From the NCBI GenBank assembly GCA_002900995.3, contig CM035311.1, positions 1,054,001 through 1,118,000 of the forward strand: a stretch of DNA of 64,000 nucleotides, in the 5' to 3' direction. Both the position numbers and the translations under genes were made by a program. Source of the DNA: Ganoderma boninense. Lineage: Eukaryota > Basidiomycota > Agaricomycetes > Polyporales > Polyporaceae. Positions 1 to 9,445 of this stretch are shown one piece after another. A model generated the notes under the pieces. The model made no database searches. It had not been told where the DNA came from and was given only the letters and a program-made list of their open reading frames with translations. Within the stretch, counting starts at the first letter, position 1. Every line of letters starts with the position of its first letter.

Positions 1-708
1 GAAGTCGTCGTCCATCTTCTAGTGCATTGAGAAGAGACTCCTCAGTGCCATCCCATTCCGGCAGAAAACCTGGTGGTGGAGGCCTATCTTCCTCCTCCTC
101 CTCGACCATTACGGCCGTGCATATCCTACCCATCGTCTTTGCCTTCCGCACCCGTCGAGAACCATTGCGCGCCGTAAGCCGTACCTCCGTATCACGCGCT
201 TTGGTTTCAACAGGTTTGGATGCCTTCCGATGAGCCGGACATGCCTCTGGACATCTCGATAGGCGCAGCGAGCCACGTTCCCAATCTACTTCAGGGTTGT
301 GTTCGCGCAGCCAGTCCAGGCCAATGATCACATCCTCTTCTCCTATGTCTGTCACCACAAACACCACCTTCTCCTGGTGGTCTCCAATCGCCATATCCAA
401 CACGGCGACCTCCGTGATCGTTCCATCACGGTTCTCGGTACCATCTATGTTGTACAGGGGAATTGGCCTTGCCAACTTCCTCGTCGTAACCTGGTTCTTC
501 TCTACGAACCGTCTATGTAAAAACTTAGTAGTAGCTCCACTATCTACCATTGCTACTATGTCCTTATGTCGCTGCTTGCTGATTAACCGTACCGGTATAT
601 GAAAGTGTTGACCACTGTGATTTACTTCATATACAAACGCGGAACTCAGTACAGAAAATCGACTATTACTACAAGAGCCGGCACGCGCAGCGTCCAGTGC
701 GGCTCTAA
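1..708 (-). CDS. Retrotransposon aspartic protease (N-terminal part of pol), partial
   Basis: The minus-strand frame downstream of gag reads a retropepsin-like domain. It has the catalytic motif VDSGATTKF, then about 70 residues later DVIIGLDWL, which is the typical second hallmark of retrotransposon proteases. A charged linker follows toward the window edge. The frame is -1 relative to gag and overlaps the gag end, which fits a Gag-Pol made by programmed frameshifting. In the element it would process the Gag-Pol polyprotein. The rest of pol is outside the window. I see no stop in the protease frame from the gag end to about position 1, so this part looks intact. Confidence 0.75.
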
Positions 709-1545
709 TCAGAAACCCTCCTTCTTCTCAGCGGTCGTAAGGGCCGCGATCTTCTCCTCCATCGCCTTGACCTGGGCCTGAAGAGCCGCTACTTCCGTAG
801 TTGCAGTGGACGAGGAAGCGGCTTGCTGACTCTTCAGCCGCGGGCAGTCATACTTACGATGTCCGGGCTGGCCACAGATATGACAGTTTCCAGGGAATGG
901 CTTCTTCCCGGTAGCGGCCGCCTTCTCCCCCTTCTTCTTCCATCCAAACGACTTTGGCCGTTCTTCCTCTCTGGTGACGAGGGCCTGGTCGAGCGACAGC
1001 GCCACCTTCTGGATCTTGGTGAGGTCCGAGATGTCGTGGGCACTGGTGGCGAGGACGTCCCGGAGCCTGGGAGGCAGGCCAGAGCGGTAGCGTTCACGTT
1101 TGTCCTCGTCGCCGAAGCCGGTCCGCGCTGCAGCTGCATTGAACTGCGCCGTGTACTCCTGGACAGTGCCAACCTTGCGATACGCCTTGCAAAGCTTGAC
1201 AAGTTCGGCGATGGCAGCCTCCTTGTCGTCAGCCGCACAGAAGTGATCCTTGAAGGCTGTGCTGAACTCGCCATAGTCTGCCCAAGGACTAGTTCCACCG
1301 GCGAGCTTTACAATGTGGGGGCCAGCCCAGGCTGCTGCTCCTTCCGTGAGCTTACTGAGGATGGTCATCCATATGACGTCGCTAGGCGTGCCAACCGCTA
1401 CCGCCGTAAGGGTGTTGTAGTAGATCTGAGCGGCGGACACAAAGCGGAGACCATCCTGTGCAGATTTTCCATCGTATTCACGTGGGGCGATCTAGGAGAG
1501 GAGTTTGGAGGTGTCGAACGGTGGAGCGGGGGCAGGGGTAGTCAT
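709..1545 (-). pseudogene. Retrotransposon Gag (capsid and nucleocapsid), interrupted by a stop codon
   Basis: The minus-strand frame from 1440 to 709 gives a Retrotrans_gag-type capsid region (YNTL...WMTILSKL, then AYRKVGTVQEYTAQFNAAA). It is followed by one CCHC zinc knuckle, CHICGQPGHRKYDC, and a Gln/Ala-rich coiled-coil tail. The natural start is probably the ATG at 1545 (MTTPAPAPPFDTS). That frame has an in-frame TAG at 1492-1494, between LLS and IAPREYDGK, that looks like a CAG to TAG change. Upstream, 1560-2139 holds proline-rich minus-strand reading segments in different frames, probably a degenerate leader or N-terminal extension. The capsid and knuckle part is well supported; the nonsense codon makes the whole a likely pseudogene. 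Confidence 0.75.
712..718 (-). promoter_or_regulatory. Candidate -1 ribosomal frameshift site at the gag/pol junction
   Basis: On the minus strand the last gag codons read GAG GGT TTC TGA. GGGTTTC fits the X XXY YYZ slippery heptamer in the gag frame, and the stop follows directly. Slipping back one base moves the ribosome into the frame of the VDSGATT protease. The site sits exactly where the family needs it. No downstream pseudoknot was examined. Confidence 0.45.
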
Positions 1546-2374
1546 GGCGGGTGTGGACGCTCGACTGGGTGCAGCTGATGAAAAGGATGAGGGTTGTGGA
1601 GTGTTGAGGCTGATGGTCTCTTGCTTGGGTTCCTTCTTTACTTCCGGCTTTTTCTCTGCCTTTGGGAGTTTAGAAGTTGAAGCAATGGGGGTTGTGGGAG
1701 TCGAGGTTCGTCGCTGTCCGAGACGCTCTGTAACGAGTTCAAGAGTCTTGTCGAGGATGGGAGACCCTGTTGATCGTGCAGGACTGGGGATTCGACTTTG
1801 GACACGACTCTGGGGTTGTGAGGTAGGGCGTGAGGCAGGGCGGGATGAGGGATTCCTGGATGCGATGAGGGCGGCTTGGCGAGCTGGGGGTCAGCTTGGA
1901 TCTCGAGGTGCAGGTGCTGGTGGGTTTGCGATCTTCGCACGGATTAGGACTTCCTGTTCTTTGGTGGTGAGGAGTCTAGGGGCGATGCCTTCACGAGTTT
2001 CAAGGGTATCGTTGAATGTGTGTGATCGGTGGGGGCACGGTTGCTCCTCGCAGTAGTACCAGGTTTGCTTATCTTCGTCCCAGTACTCGTCCTGTACTGC
2101 AGTGGGGTGAAATACGTGTCCCCAGGCTTGGCAAGCCACGTTGAATCTCGCTTCCTTATCCTAGGAATGAAACGGCAGGTGCACGATCCAACACTGTCTG
2201 CTCAGCCTCCTCGGCCTGTTGCTGTGTCTTAGCCCAAGGGACACGGGCCCAAGGGTGTTCTGCCTTGGCTTTGTTTCGCCGCCTTTCTCTAGCCTCCCAC
2301 GCCGTGAGGCGGACCACTTCTGTCAGTACCGGGGTCTCGTGTTAGGAGCTTTCCGCGTACTGTACCACTAAGAG

Positions 2375-2983
2375 TGGCAAGCCTCAGGTTGCGCCGAGAC
2401 CACGTCCGATGGTGTGACTAGAGCGCGCACTACGCTAGGCCAACACAGAGGATCTAAGTGCGTACCGTATGAGAGGGAAAGAGTGTGGAGTACGCCGGTG
2501 CTCGTGTAGAAGTTTCGACCTAATGTTACGACTGGCTGTCGAGTAAGATCAGGGAGGAGGCTTACGAGACGAGCAAGGGCGTCGACGAGCACTTGTGCAG
2601 CGAGAGCGGAGCAGGGCTCGACAGTCAGGCTGGAGACAAGATGTATTGAGCGAGTAACTAACGAGCGAGAATACAGCGAGGCTTACCTGGAGACAAGAGG
2701 TCGAAACTGAGGTCTCCAGGTAGCGAAGTACAGGCCTTATATACATGTAGTGGACAATGGGAACCGGGGACAATAGGTAACTATGGACACGGGAACCAGT
2801 GGAAGAACAATGGTATGTAGTACAATGACGACGGGAACAATGGGTAACAGGAGTTATTGTACTGCGAGAACAAGGGACAGGTTTGCTAAACAACGGAGGA
2901 CAATAAGGACGACGCGGGAGGCAAACAGTCCAAAAAGGGAAAGAGAGACGCCGGGGTAGGCGCTGAGCGTGCCGTTCATGACA
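2375..2983 (-). repeat. 5' long terminal repeat of the Gypsy element
   Basis: The right edge, 2983, is supported. On the minus strand the LTR begins TGTCATGAACGG, and the base beyond it (2984) begins sequence homologous to the duplicate near 6965. The left edge is uncertain. A CA end at about 2375 (GCTTGCCA on the minus strand) lies 7 nt before a TGG that could start a primer-binding site. A strong TATA element for minus-strand transcription (TATATAAGG, 2735-2743) lies inside. The stretch at 2750-2880, upstream of the TATA, repeats an ACAATGG/GGGAAC motif several times, as U3 enhancer repeats do. The second LTR is outside the window, so identity between LTRs could not be tested. Confidence 0.55.
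2735..2743 (-). promoter_or_regulatory. LTR TATA box
   Basis: TATATAAGG on the minus strand, within the proposed LTR and upstream of gag on the same strand. It is the best core-promoter candidate for the retrotransposon transcript. Confidence 0.5.
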
Positions 2984-4354
2984 TGTAACACCACTATAAC
3001 CTGGTGTGTCACCAGAGATCTGCTATCAAAATAAATATATTGAGCCACAATCAATGGAAGACAGCAGGCAATTCAACTCACAGAGAGTAAAGCAAAGCAC
3101 AAGTGGAGTGCATTCATGGTGAACAGTACACTTCACCATAGAGACATGATTATGTGTTACTGTTTCAGTCTACCCAAAAGATGCTCACATAAAGTAGATT
3201 GTGCCTATGGTTCAGACTATGAGAAATTTCATGTGGGTTTTAAATACTGAACCCACCATTTTGGATAAGAACTTTCTGAAATGTCAAAGACTTGATCTGC
3301 TCAGAAAACAACTGCTTCCTGTATAGTTTTGCCCAAGTGACAATGACCAACAGAATGTCTGCAGTTATGAGACATGTCCTTGCAATGATGGTGACTAGTA
3401 GTATAATGTATCATGTCAGCATCTATGCCACATTATATATCTGGGATGAAACCAACAGCTAACAATATCCAAGTAAGTGCCTAGCCACAATGCAGCAACA
3501 AGGATTCATGCTTACTCTTTGGAAATTGGCAAAGGCTCTGAATCAACAATTAGGCATCCAAAAAGAGGATATAGAGCTCCAGTGAGGTCAAATCCAAAAT
3601 CAGCCTACTAGAGCATGTCAGCCTTGTGCATGGTAAGACATGCAGGTAGTACCCACCATATTGACACCAAGAGGTACCAGGGAAAGGACAAGAATCAAGA
3701 CTGCCAATGGCCAACTCTTGCTCAATGCATATGCACGTAGACTAGAGAACACTACTCCACTTGATGAGGTGATATCCAATTCACTAAAACTCCAAAAAGA
3801 GACACACCTGCAGGAGGCACAAATTGAAGGTAGGTTAGAGCAAGTCCTGCTCTGTCATACAGTGCACAGCTAGCTCCCGAGGTAAGGATACAATGACAGC
3901 ATCTGATTGCAGTGGCAGCACATTACCTCTGCCACACTCTTTCAGTATCTTCATATAGCAACTTGCTTAAAGAAACAAAACTCACCTTGTCAGTCCTTGT
4001 GAAACTTGAAGGTAGGAGCTCAAAGACATTGTAGAAAACACTGATGAGGCCGAAATATCGGTTCACAAGGAAGAGGGCCGTAGCACCAGTAAGAGGGTCC
4101 TTCCAAAAGAACTCCACCTCGAGATCAAGGGTGAGGAGGATATCGTAAAAGTAGAACACTAATAGCAAGGCTATACATTTAATACAGGAAGCCCTTCAGC
4201 CAAATAGTACTTACCTCCTGATGCAACGGCACAGTAATCCAAAACAAGGCTGTAAAGTCCAAATATAGTTTGTGAATAACCTGACTATGTGAGCGGCCAG
4301 AGGTCCATACTTATCGGCAAAGAACTGTACCGTGCTAGGATCACTGACAGACAT
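2984..4354 (-). pseudogene. DUF6533 multi-spanning membrane protein, copy A (truncated, CpG-depleted)
   Basis: The minus strand starts at 4354 with MSVSDPSTVQFFADKYGP. It continues with the DUF6533 hallmark YDILLTLDLEVEFFWK...GATALFLVNRYF around 4160-3990. DUF6533 proteins are predicted multi-pass membrane proteins expanded in mushroom-forming fungi, of unknown function. The later membrane exons line up with copy B but contain many substitutions. The last C-terminal exon, present in copy B at 6656-6900, is missing because the retrotransposon LTR begins at 2984. From about 3060 to 3885 only two CpG dinucleotides remain, against more than 40 in the matching part of copy B, mostly replaced by TpG or CpA. 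This copy is most likely dead. Confidence 0.7.
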
Positions 4355-5394
4355 CGCGGAGACTCGTTCAATGAGCCAAAGAACACTGAACAGCAATAGA
4401 AGAGGGCCAACACAGAGACGACGGAACGTCGCATCCTGTCAGGTCGCGATAATACTTATACGACACAAAGCGTCAGAATCTTTGGCGCACAGCTTCCGGC
4501 GTACGGTGATAGAAAGGAGATGGATGCCGCAAACTCCGGCATGCAGGCTTCTCTGCGGGGAGCGACACTGCCATTCCAATTGTGCAATCGCCCTGGACGA
4601 GTGATCAGCGAATGCAATGCAAGTAAAGGGCAAGATCGTACCGTAGTGTCGTCTTCGTATCTAAATTCTAGGACACAAGTACCTGACCGGTTCGTCTCGT
4701 CAGACTTGTACAAAGTCGATGACTTGGGGGCAGCGTTACACATCGTCCTTGAGAACAAGCCCCCGGGCCGTGAAGAAGGTTCAACCGCACCATCTAAACA
4801 CCGCACCTTTTCTGACGCTTCGAGGGCCTCATTCAAAGCGATGAAAATTTTCGATCCGACGTGATCGTATTGCAGCCTATTATAGCGCATGCTGGCGGAT
4901 ACAGTAGTCTTCACGGCCGATATTTATGGCGAAAGGTTGGTAGAACGAAGTTTCTTGAAGAGATCAGCACAGGTAATGAGTATTAAAAGGCCTCAGAACA
5001 GGGAGACAAAGTAAATCAGTCAGGGAGCATAACGTCAGGGAGCATAACCAAGAGGAAGCATCAATGAAACTGACCACAGGCTAGAAGTCGTATGTCAGCG
5101 GGATGCAAGGAGTTCTAGGAGTCGGCGAGTCGTGGTCGTCCCAATCCGAGTCTGTGCGACTCAGCCCTACTCAGCCTTGGCTTGTAAGCGCTCAATGTGC
5201 CCGGGCCGGGACGTGTCGCTGAGGAGGACGTGCCAGTGGATCATCATGCATCATGCTTTCCTGGAGTTTTCCTCAGTCAAAGCTTTCCTCCTGCTAGCTC
5301 AGCACAGTATGCGACTGCGCCCCCGTCGCCTCAGCGCGCCCCATCCTTCCGCTAAAAAGGCGTGCGTGACAATTAGGACCAGTCTCGTCTGCCA
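4355..5394. other. Intergenic region of copy A
   Basis: I find no convincing gene. ORFs of 114 and 152 codons overlap here on opposite strands, but neither resembles a known family. The part from about 5170 to 5394 aligns with the spacer upstream of ZW10 in copy B; both share the AATGTGCCCGGGCCGGGA block and pyrimidine-rich stretches. This is an ancestral promoter region rather than coding DNA. Confidence 0.5.
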
Positions 5395-6025
5395 GTGGCT
5401 TTCATCTTCCCGACCACCTGTCCTGCAAGTAGGATGTCCGCGACGTTTCGACTCAGGTGCTCACAAAGGTCTCAGAGACACCCCGCAGAGCTCTCAAAGC
5501 GAAGCTGACATCTTCATGGGTAGTGGAGCTGGACGACACAATCAGGTTTGCCAAGGTGCGTCTCGTGCATTGGTACTGGTCTCACGTGCATGCAGGGCTC
5601 GTAACCCATGTCGCAAGGCTTCCCAGACAACTCGCGACGTCAATATCGATCCAAATCCGATTACAGTCATTGTCTGAGAGCATCGATATTATCAGCGAAG
5701 GCATATCGAATCCAGAGGTGAGTCGCGCGCACTTCTGACATGCGTTCCAACCGCAAATTGACAGCATCGAAGTCAGGCTTGATTCCCAACCTGGTCGAGT
5801 GCTGACAAGCCACGCCAGGGTAGCACAAGAGGCCGAGGACGCACTCAGCCACTTACTTCAATACAGGAACGAGCGACGGGCCTACGGTGATCGACCTGCA
5901 TGGTGGAGAAAGCAGAGCTTGCGGATGCGACAACGGCGTGCTCATCGCTGGAGGAGATGTTAGTCGCGGCGCCAGAGGCATTGTCGAACAGCGATGTTAT
6001 GGTGGATATGCAGGTCAGTTGCACC
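5395..6025 (+). pseudogene. ZW10 5' fragment, copy A (dead duplicate)
   Basis: This stretch aligns with the first exons of the complete ZW10 gene at 9446-10112, including the intron positions. It cannot code. The start codon is GTG instead of ATG (5395-5397), one base is missing in the run after GGCTTTC, and AAG-AAG has become AAG-TAG in the ancestral frame. Later pieces such as the ARVAQEA and LVEKAEL parts remain recognisable. Homology stops at about 6025, in the intron after the exon ending near VDMQ. The rest of ZW10, about 2.5 kb, was never included or has been lost. Confidence 0.8.
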
Positions 6026-6053
6026 GTGTTTGGGCTGACTGACGATGCAACAG

Positions 6054-6530
6054 GGCGAAGATGACGGCGGAATGGAAATGCTGAAACTCTCGAAAGGCGG
6101 CATGCGTCGCGTGAACGTTCTCCAAGCGTGTCATACCACATACGAACTCGCTGGGGAGGCCGAGATCTACATCTGTACAGGCACCCCACAACCCGCCGAT
6201 ATCGAGACGATAGTCAAGTTGATGCTGCAAGATGACTTCACGATGTCGTACTTATGGCCGAGTTCGTCGTTGAAAACTGATCGTGGACTCGCGTCACCGG
6301 GTCCCCACAACGGCGCACATCGAGACTTCAAGCCGCACGCGCGCATATATCTGCTAGACTTTGTCGCCACGACCGAGTGTGTTCACTCTGACTCTTGTTT
6401 GTTCCACGTCGCGTGCTAACGGCGGGGCGTATCAAGCATCGATTGTCAACTGGAGGCAGTAAGAGATTCACTGCGCCAAGTTCTGTGTGCGTTCAAGCGC
6501 GCCGTTGAGCTATCTGCAAAGGATGCTTGA
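6054..6530 (+). pseudogene. Replication factor C small subunit (RFC3/RFC5-type) C-terminal fragment
   Basis: The plus strand reads GMEMLKLSKGGMRRVNVLQAC, then IYICTGTPQPADIETIVKLML, DDFT, and in a shifted frame FKPHARIYLLDF and AFKRAVELSAKDA followed by a stop. This matches the C-terminal domain of the clamp-loader subunit RFC3 of yeast (RFC5 of animals), which helps load PCNA. The fragment lacks the AAA+ domain. Leucines are missing inside conserved motifs (MRRVNVLQ for MRRVLNVLQ), the middle is frameshifted, and the piece begins just after an intron acceptor (AACAG at 6049-6053). It is therefore a genomic fragment, not a retrocopy. It sits exactly at the end of duplication copy A, so it probably arrived with the rearrangement. 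Confidence 0.7.
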
Positions 6531-6655
6531 GGGCTTATTACTTGGCGGTCTTGTTGACGTCGTGTTCTTGTTAGCATTCCGTAGCTCTCAGGCGAGAATG
6601 GATGTGTTTCATCCTCATCATGATGGTCATTAGTGACATAGTGGTACATAAGAAG

Positions 6656-8302
6656 CTATTCATCATGAACACTAAGCCTCCCAGCGTCCTCAACCTCTGT
6701 GTCCCCCGCCAATGTTTCACCGAATGAGTGCATGACTCTGTGGGCAAAGCTCATAGATCCCAGCGTGGAGGAACTTGTGAATGCGAGGGTGGTTTGGCTG
6801 GGGTCACACAGGTTGTGCTGTCTGTGCTTGGCTCTTTGGAGGTCCAGGAGGAACCTTGAGATGAGAACTGTGGTGACCCTGCGTAAAGAAGTTAGAATCA
6901 TTGAATGGACTCGGTGTGGAGTAAGGGAGAGTCATACACAGGTGTAAAGGCGGTAACGGCACTATACCCTCCACTATCACTAGAAATCTGTCAGGATAGT
7001 ACGAGTTTTAACGATGCCTTGCCTGAATGGAGATCGATTTCACCCACAGAGAGCAGCGAGAAGGACAGGTGAAGGACATTCATGATTAGCAGTACGCTGT
7101 ATGGCATAAATGTAAGAAATGTCGTGCTATAATCGAGCGAGACTTACATAAAGTAAAGCGTGCCTAGGAACGCGAAGGGTAAGTACAGAAGTGTCGTTAG
7201 ACAAACACGTCGACGTACCATTTTGAACGAGGACTCTCTCAAATGTCAATGGCCTTGACAATTCAGAGAATATTTGCTTCCTATACAACCTTGCCCAAGT
7301 GATAACGATCAACAGGACGTCTGCGGTAATGAGACAGGTCCTGGCAATAATTGTGACTAGTATAGACCAACATGAGCTTCCATTTCACACCGATTCGGGT
7401 CTGTATGAAACCCACAGCTAAGAAGTAGATGTCAGTAGATGCACAGCAATTACTCAAAAGGTGAGAAGGACACGCACTTCTTGGATATTGACAAGGATTC
7501 CGTATCGGTGGTTAGACACCCGAAGACAGGATCTACGACTCCGGAGAGGTGGAATGCAAAATCGGCCTACAGGGAACTGTGAGACATGCAACAGGTCATC
7601 TATGAATGTGCATACCATGTTGATGCCGAAAGGCACCAGAGAAAGGACAAGGATCAACACTGCGAGTGGCCAGTTTTTGCTCAGCGCAAATGCACGTAGA
7701 GCGGAGAACGCTATTCCGTCGATGAGGAGGCAGTCAATCGACACTCGAGAAAGGGGACACACCGGCGGGAGGTAGGAATTGAAGATAGACCAAAACCAGG
7801 CCCGCTCTCTCGTACAGCGCACAACTAGCCTTGAAGGTAAGGGTTCGACGGTCGAAGCGTATTAGACATGGTGGTACATCACCTCTAATACGACCTGTCA
7901 GCATTGTTCCAGCATTGTTCAAAGAACGAAGCTCACTCTATCGCTCCTATAAGGCAGGAGCTGGAAGAAGTTGAGGATCAGATTGGCGAGGGCGAGATAC
8001 CGGTTCGTGAGGAAGAGGGCGGTCGCGCCGGTGAATGGGCCCTTCCAAAAGAACTCCACCTCCACATCCAGGGTAAGGAGGATGTCATAGATGTAGAAGG
8101 CTACCGAAGTCCGGCGTTCAATGTATACTTCTCCGCGGACACGAATGGACGGACTCACCTCCTGCTGCGACGAGACAGTAATTCTCGACGAGACTGCGCA
8201 TCGGGACAGGCTTGGTCAGTTGTATGGCGGGGTAGAATGGCTCCTATAGTGAACTTACAGCTCGTAGAAGATTCCCACTGTGGTGGGATCGTAGGAGGAC
8301 AT
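6656..8302 (-). CDS. DUF6533 multi-spanning membrane protein, copy B
   Basis: This is a multi-exon minus-strand gene. The start MSSYDPTTVGIFYEL is at 8302, followed by a GTAAGT donor. Exons then give ENYCLVAAG, the DUF6533 core YDILLTLDVEVEFFWK...GATALFLTNRYLALA, further hydrophobic helices, and VIVITWARLYRKQ. Next come a TLYF exon and LLIMNVLHLSFSLL, and last a cytoplasmic tail starting ISRFLLDLQRAKHRQ and ending at 6656. Seven or so membrane spans are typical of the family; the function is unknown. All pieces read through with plausible splice sites, so this copy looks functional. Its base composition is rich in CpG, unlike copy A. Confidence 0.75.
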
Positions 8303-9445
8303 GGCGAAGACTCATCCAATGGTCGGACAGAGGTGTGCACGGGGAGAGAACTCGACAGCGCAACATGTCGGTGCCGTTATGATATGAGGAGAGGCGGCGC
8401 CCGATTTCCAGGCCACGACTTCCAATTCTGTGCCCTGCACATCGCCTCATGTTATCCCCACTGGTGATTGTCATGGGACGCATGCCGTGAGCTCGGACTT
8501 CTCGTGCAAAGGAACACCGCCACGGACAAGTGCAGCGGCCCTGAGACTTCCCCTGGACGGATCTTTATCAGCCATACGTTGCCAACCATCGGATTCGTAA
8601 CGTTGCACAGTGCTTGTTAATTTATGTTACGTTTGTGTCGCAACAAGCCGGGCATTCATCGACGCAAATTCCGGCGAACCGTGTCTTGCAACCTGGACGA
8701 ATATATGCTAGGAGGCGCTACGCCATCGCCCTGGTGACCTAGCTTGTTGGGAGGTCAGCACCGCGCAAAGACCGCACCTCTCGGGCAATCTCAAAGTTCT
8801 TCTATTTGAGGCACTGGAAATCTTCCATCTGGTGTGAATAGCAAGGGATGAAACTGAGAAGAGCGGGGCTCCTGGCGATTGTGATATCAGCGAACGGAAG
8901 CGATACCAAAAGACCGAATGCAAACGCAAACGCTTTTGAATTGGCGGGCAAGGATGGTCAGTGAAACGATGTTCCGAGTCCGAGCCGCATGTTCTTCTCT
9001 GGCTCCTTTGTCGGGAGATCCTCAGTGTCTATTGCTTCCACCGAGTGAAGCTACTGATATCCGAGGGTTATTACCTTGAGAGATAGCTGCCCCGGTTTGT
9101 TCTGTCGACGAGAGTAGTATGTAGTAGGCTCGGCATCTGGCGAGTTTTTCGCAACGAAGTTCGCAGGCAGAGATTTTTGTATCGCTTCAATTCTGAGCGA
9201 GTTCACAGCATCCATGGATGGTGGTAGTAAGAGGCAAGGGAGCTCGGTCGACGGGGGCCGCGGAGATGCTGCTGTCAGTAGGCGCCCAATGTGCCCGGGC
9301 CGGGAGGACATGACGTGCCGCAGACGTGGATGCTTTCCTCCTCCCAACCATGCGACTGGCCCCTTGCCGCCTTCGTGCACGCCATATCCTTCCACTAGGA
9401 CGACAACTTGCACCACTAGCACCAGCGCATCTCTAGCATCTGGCT
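8303..9445. other. Divergent intergenic region between DUF6533-B and ZW10
   Basis: No gene is supported. ORFs of 61-219 codons here overlap on both strands and show no family features. It separates two divergently transcribed genes, so it should hold both promoters. The part from about 9270 is shared with copy A (5170-5394). Confidence 0.5.

Larger units (their letters stand above)
1..2983 (-). mobile_element. Ty3/Gypsy LTR retrotransposon, 5' part (LTR-gag-protease), truncated by window edge
   Basis: Read on the minus strand, the order is LTR, untranslated or degenerate leader, gag with a zinc knuckle, then an aspartic protease that runs off position 1. Reverse transcriptase, RNase H and integrase would lie outside the window, so the Ty3/Gypsy assignment rests on the gag and protease type and the order. 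The right edge is sharp. At 2983/2984 retrotransposon sequence gives way to sequence that aligns with the second copy of the downstream duplication (about 6965 onward). The insertion therefore cut into the C-terminal end of the DUF6533 pseudogene of copy A. The gag frame contains a stop codon, so this copy is probably not autonomous as it stands. Confidence 0.8.
2984..6025. repeat. Segmental duplication, copy A (pairs with about 6965-10115)
   Basis: Copy A and copy B share the same order: a minus-strand DUF6533 gene, an intergenic region, then the 5' exons of a plus-strand ZW10 gene. The offset between copies is nearly constant. It is about 3.95 kb at the DUF6533 start codon and about 4.05-4.09 kb at the ZW10 start and end. 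Homology is visible in exons, introns and the spacer, so the duplication was genomic. It is lost at 2984, where the LTR begins, and at about 6025, where a replication factor C fragment begins. Copy A is the decayed member. Confidence 0.8.

Noticed and set aside
2984..3900. Neurospora-type RIP as the cause of decay in copy A
   Set aside because: RIP acts mainly at CpA. Here the lost dinucleotide is CpG, and CpA remains abundant.
4456..4914. Minus-strand open frame of 152 codons upstream of DUF6533 copy A
   Set aside because: No family resemblance, and an overlapping plus-strand frame exists; it lies in a duplicated promoter region.
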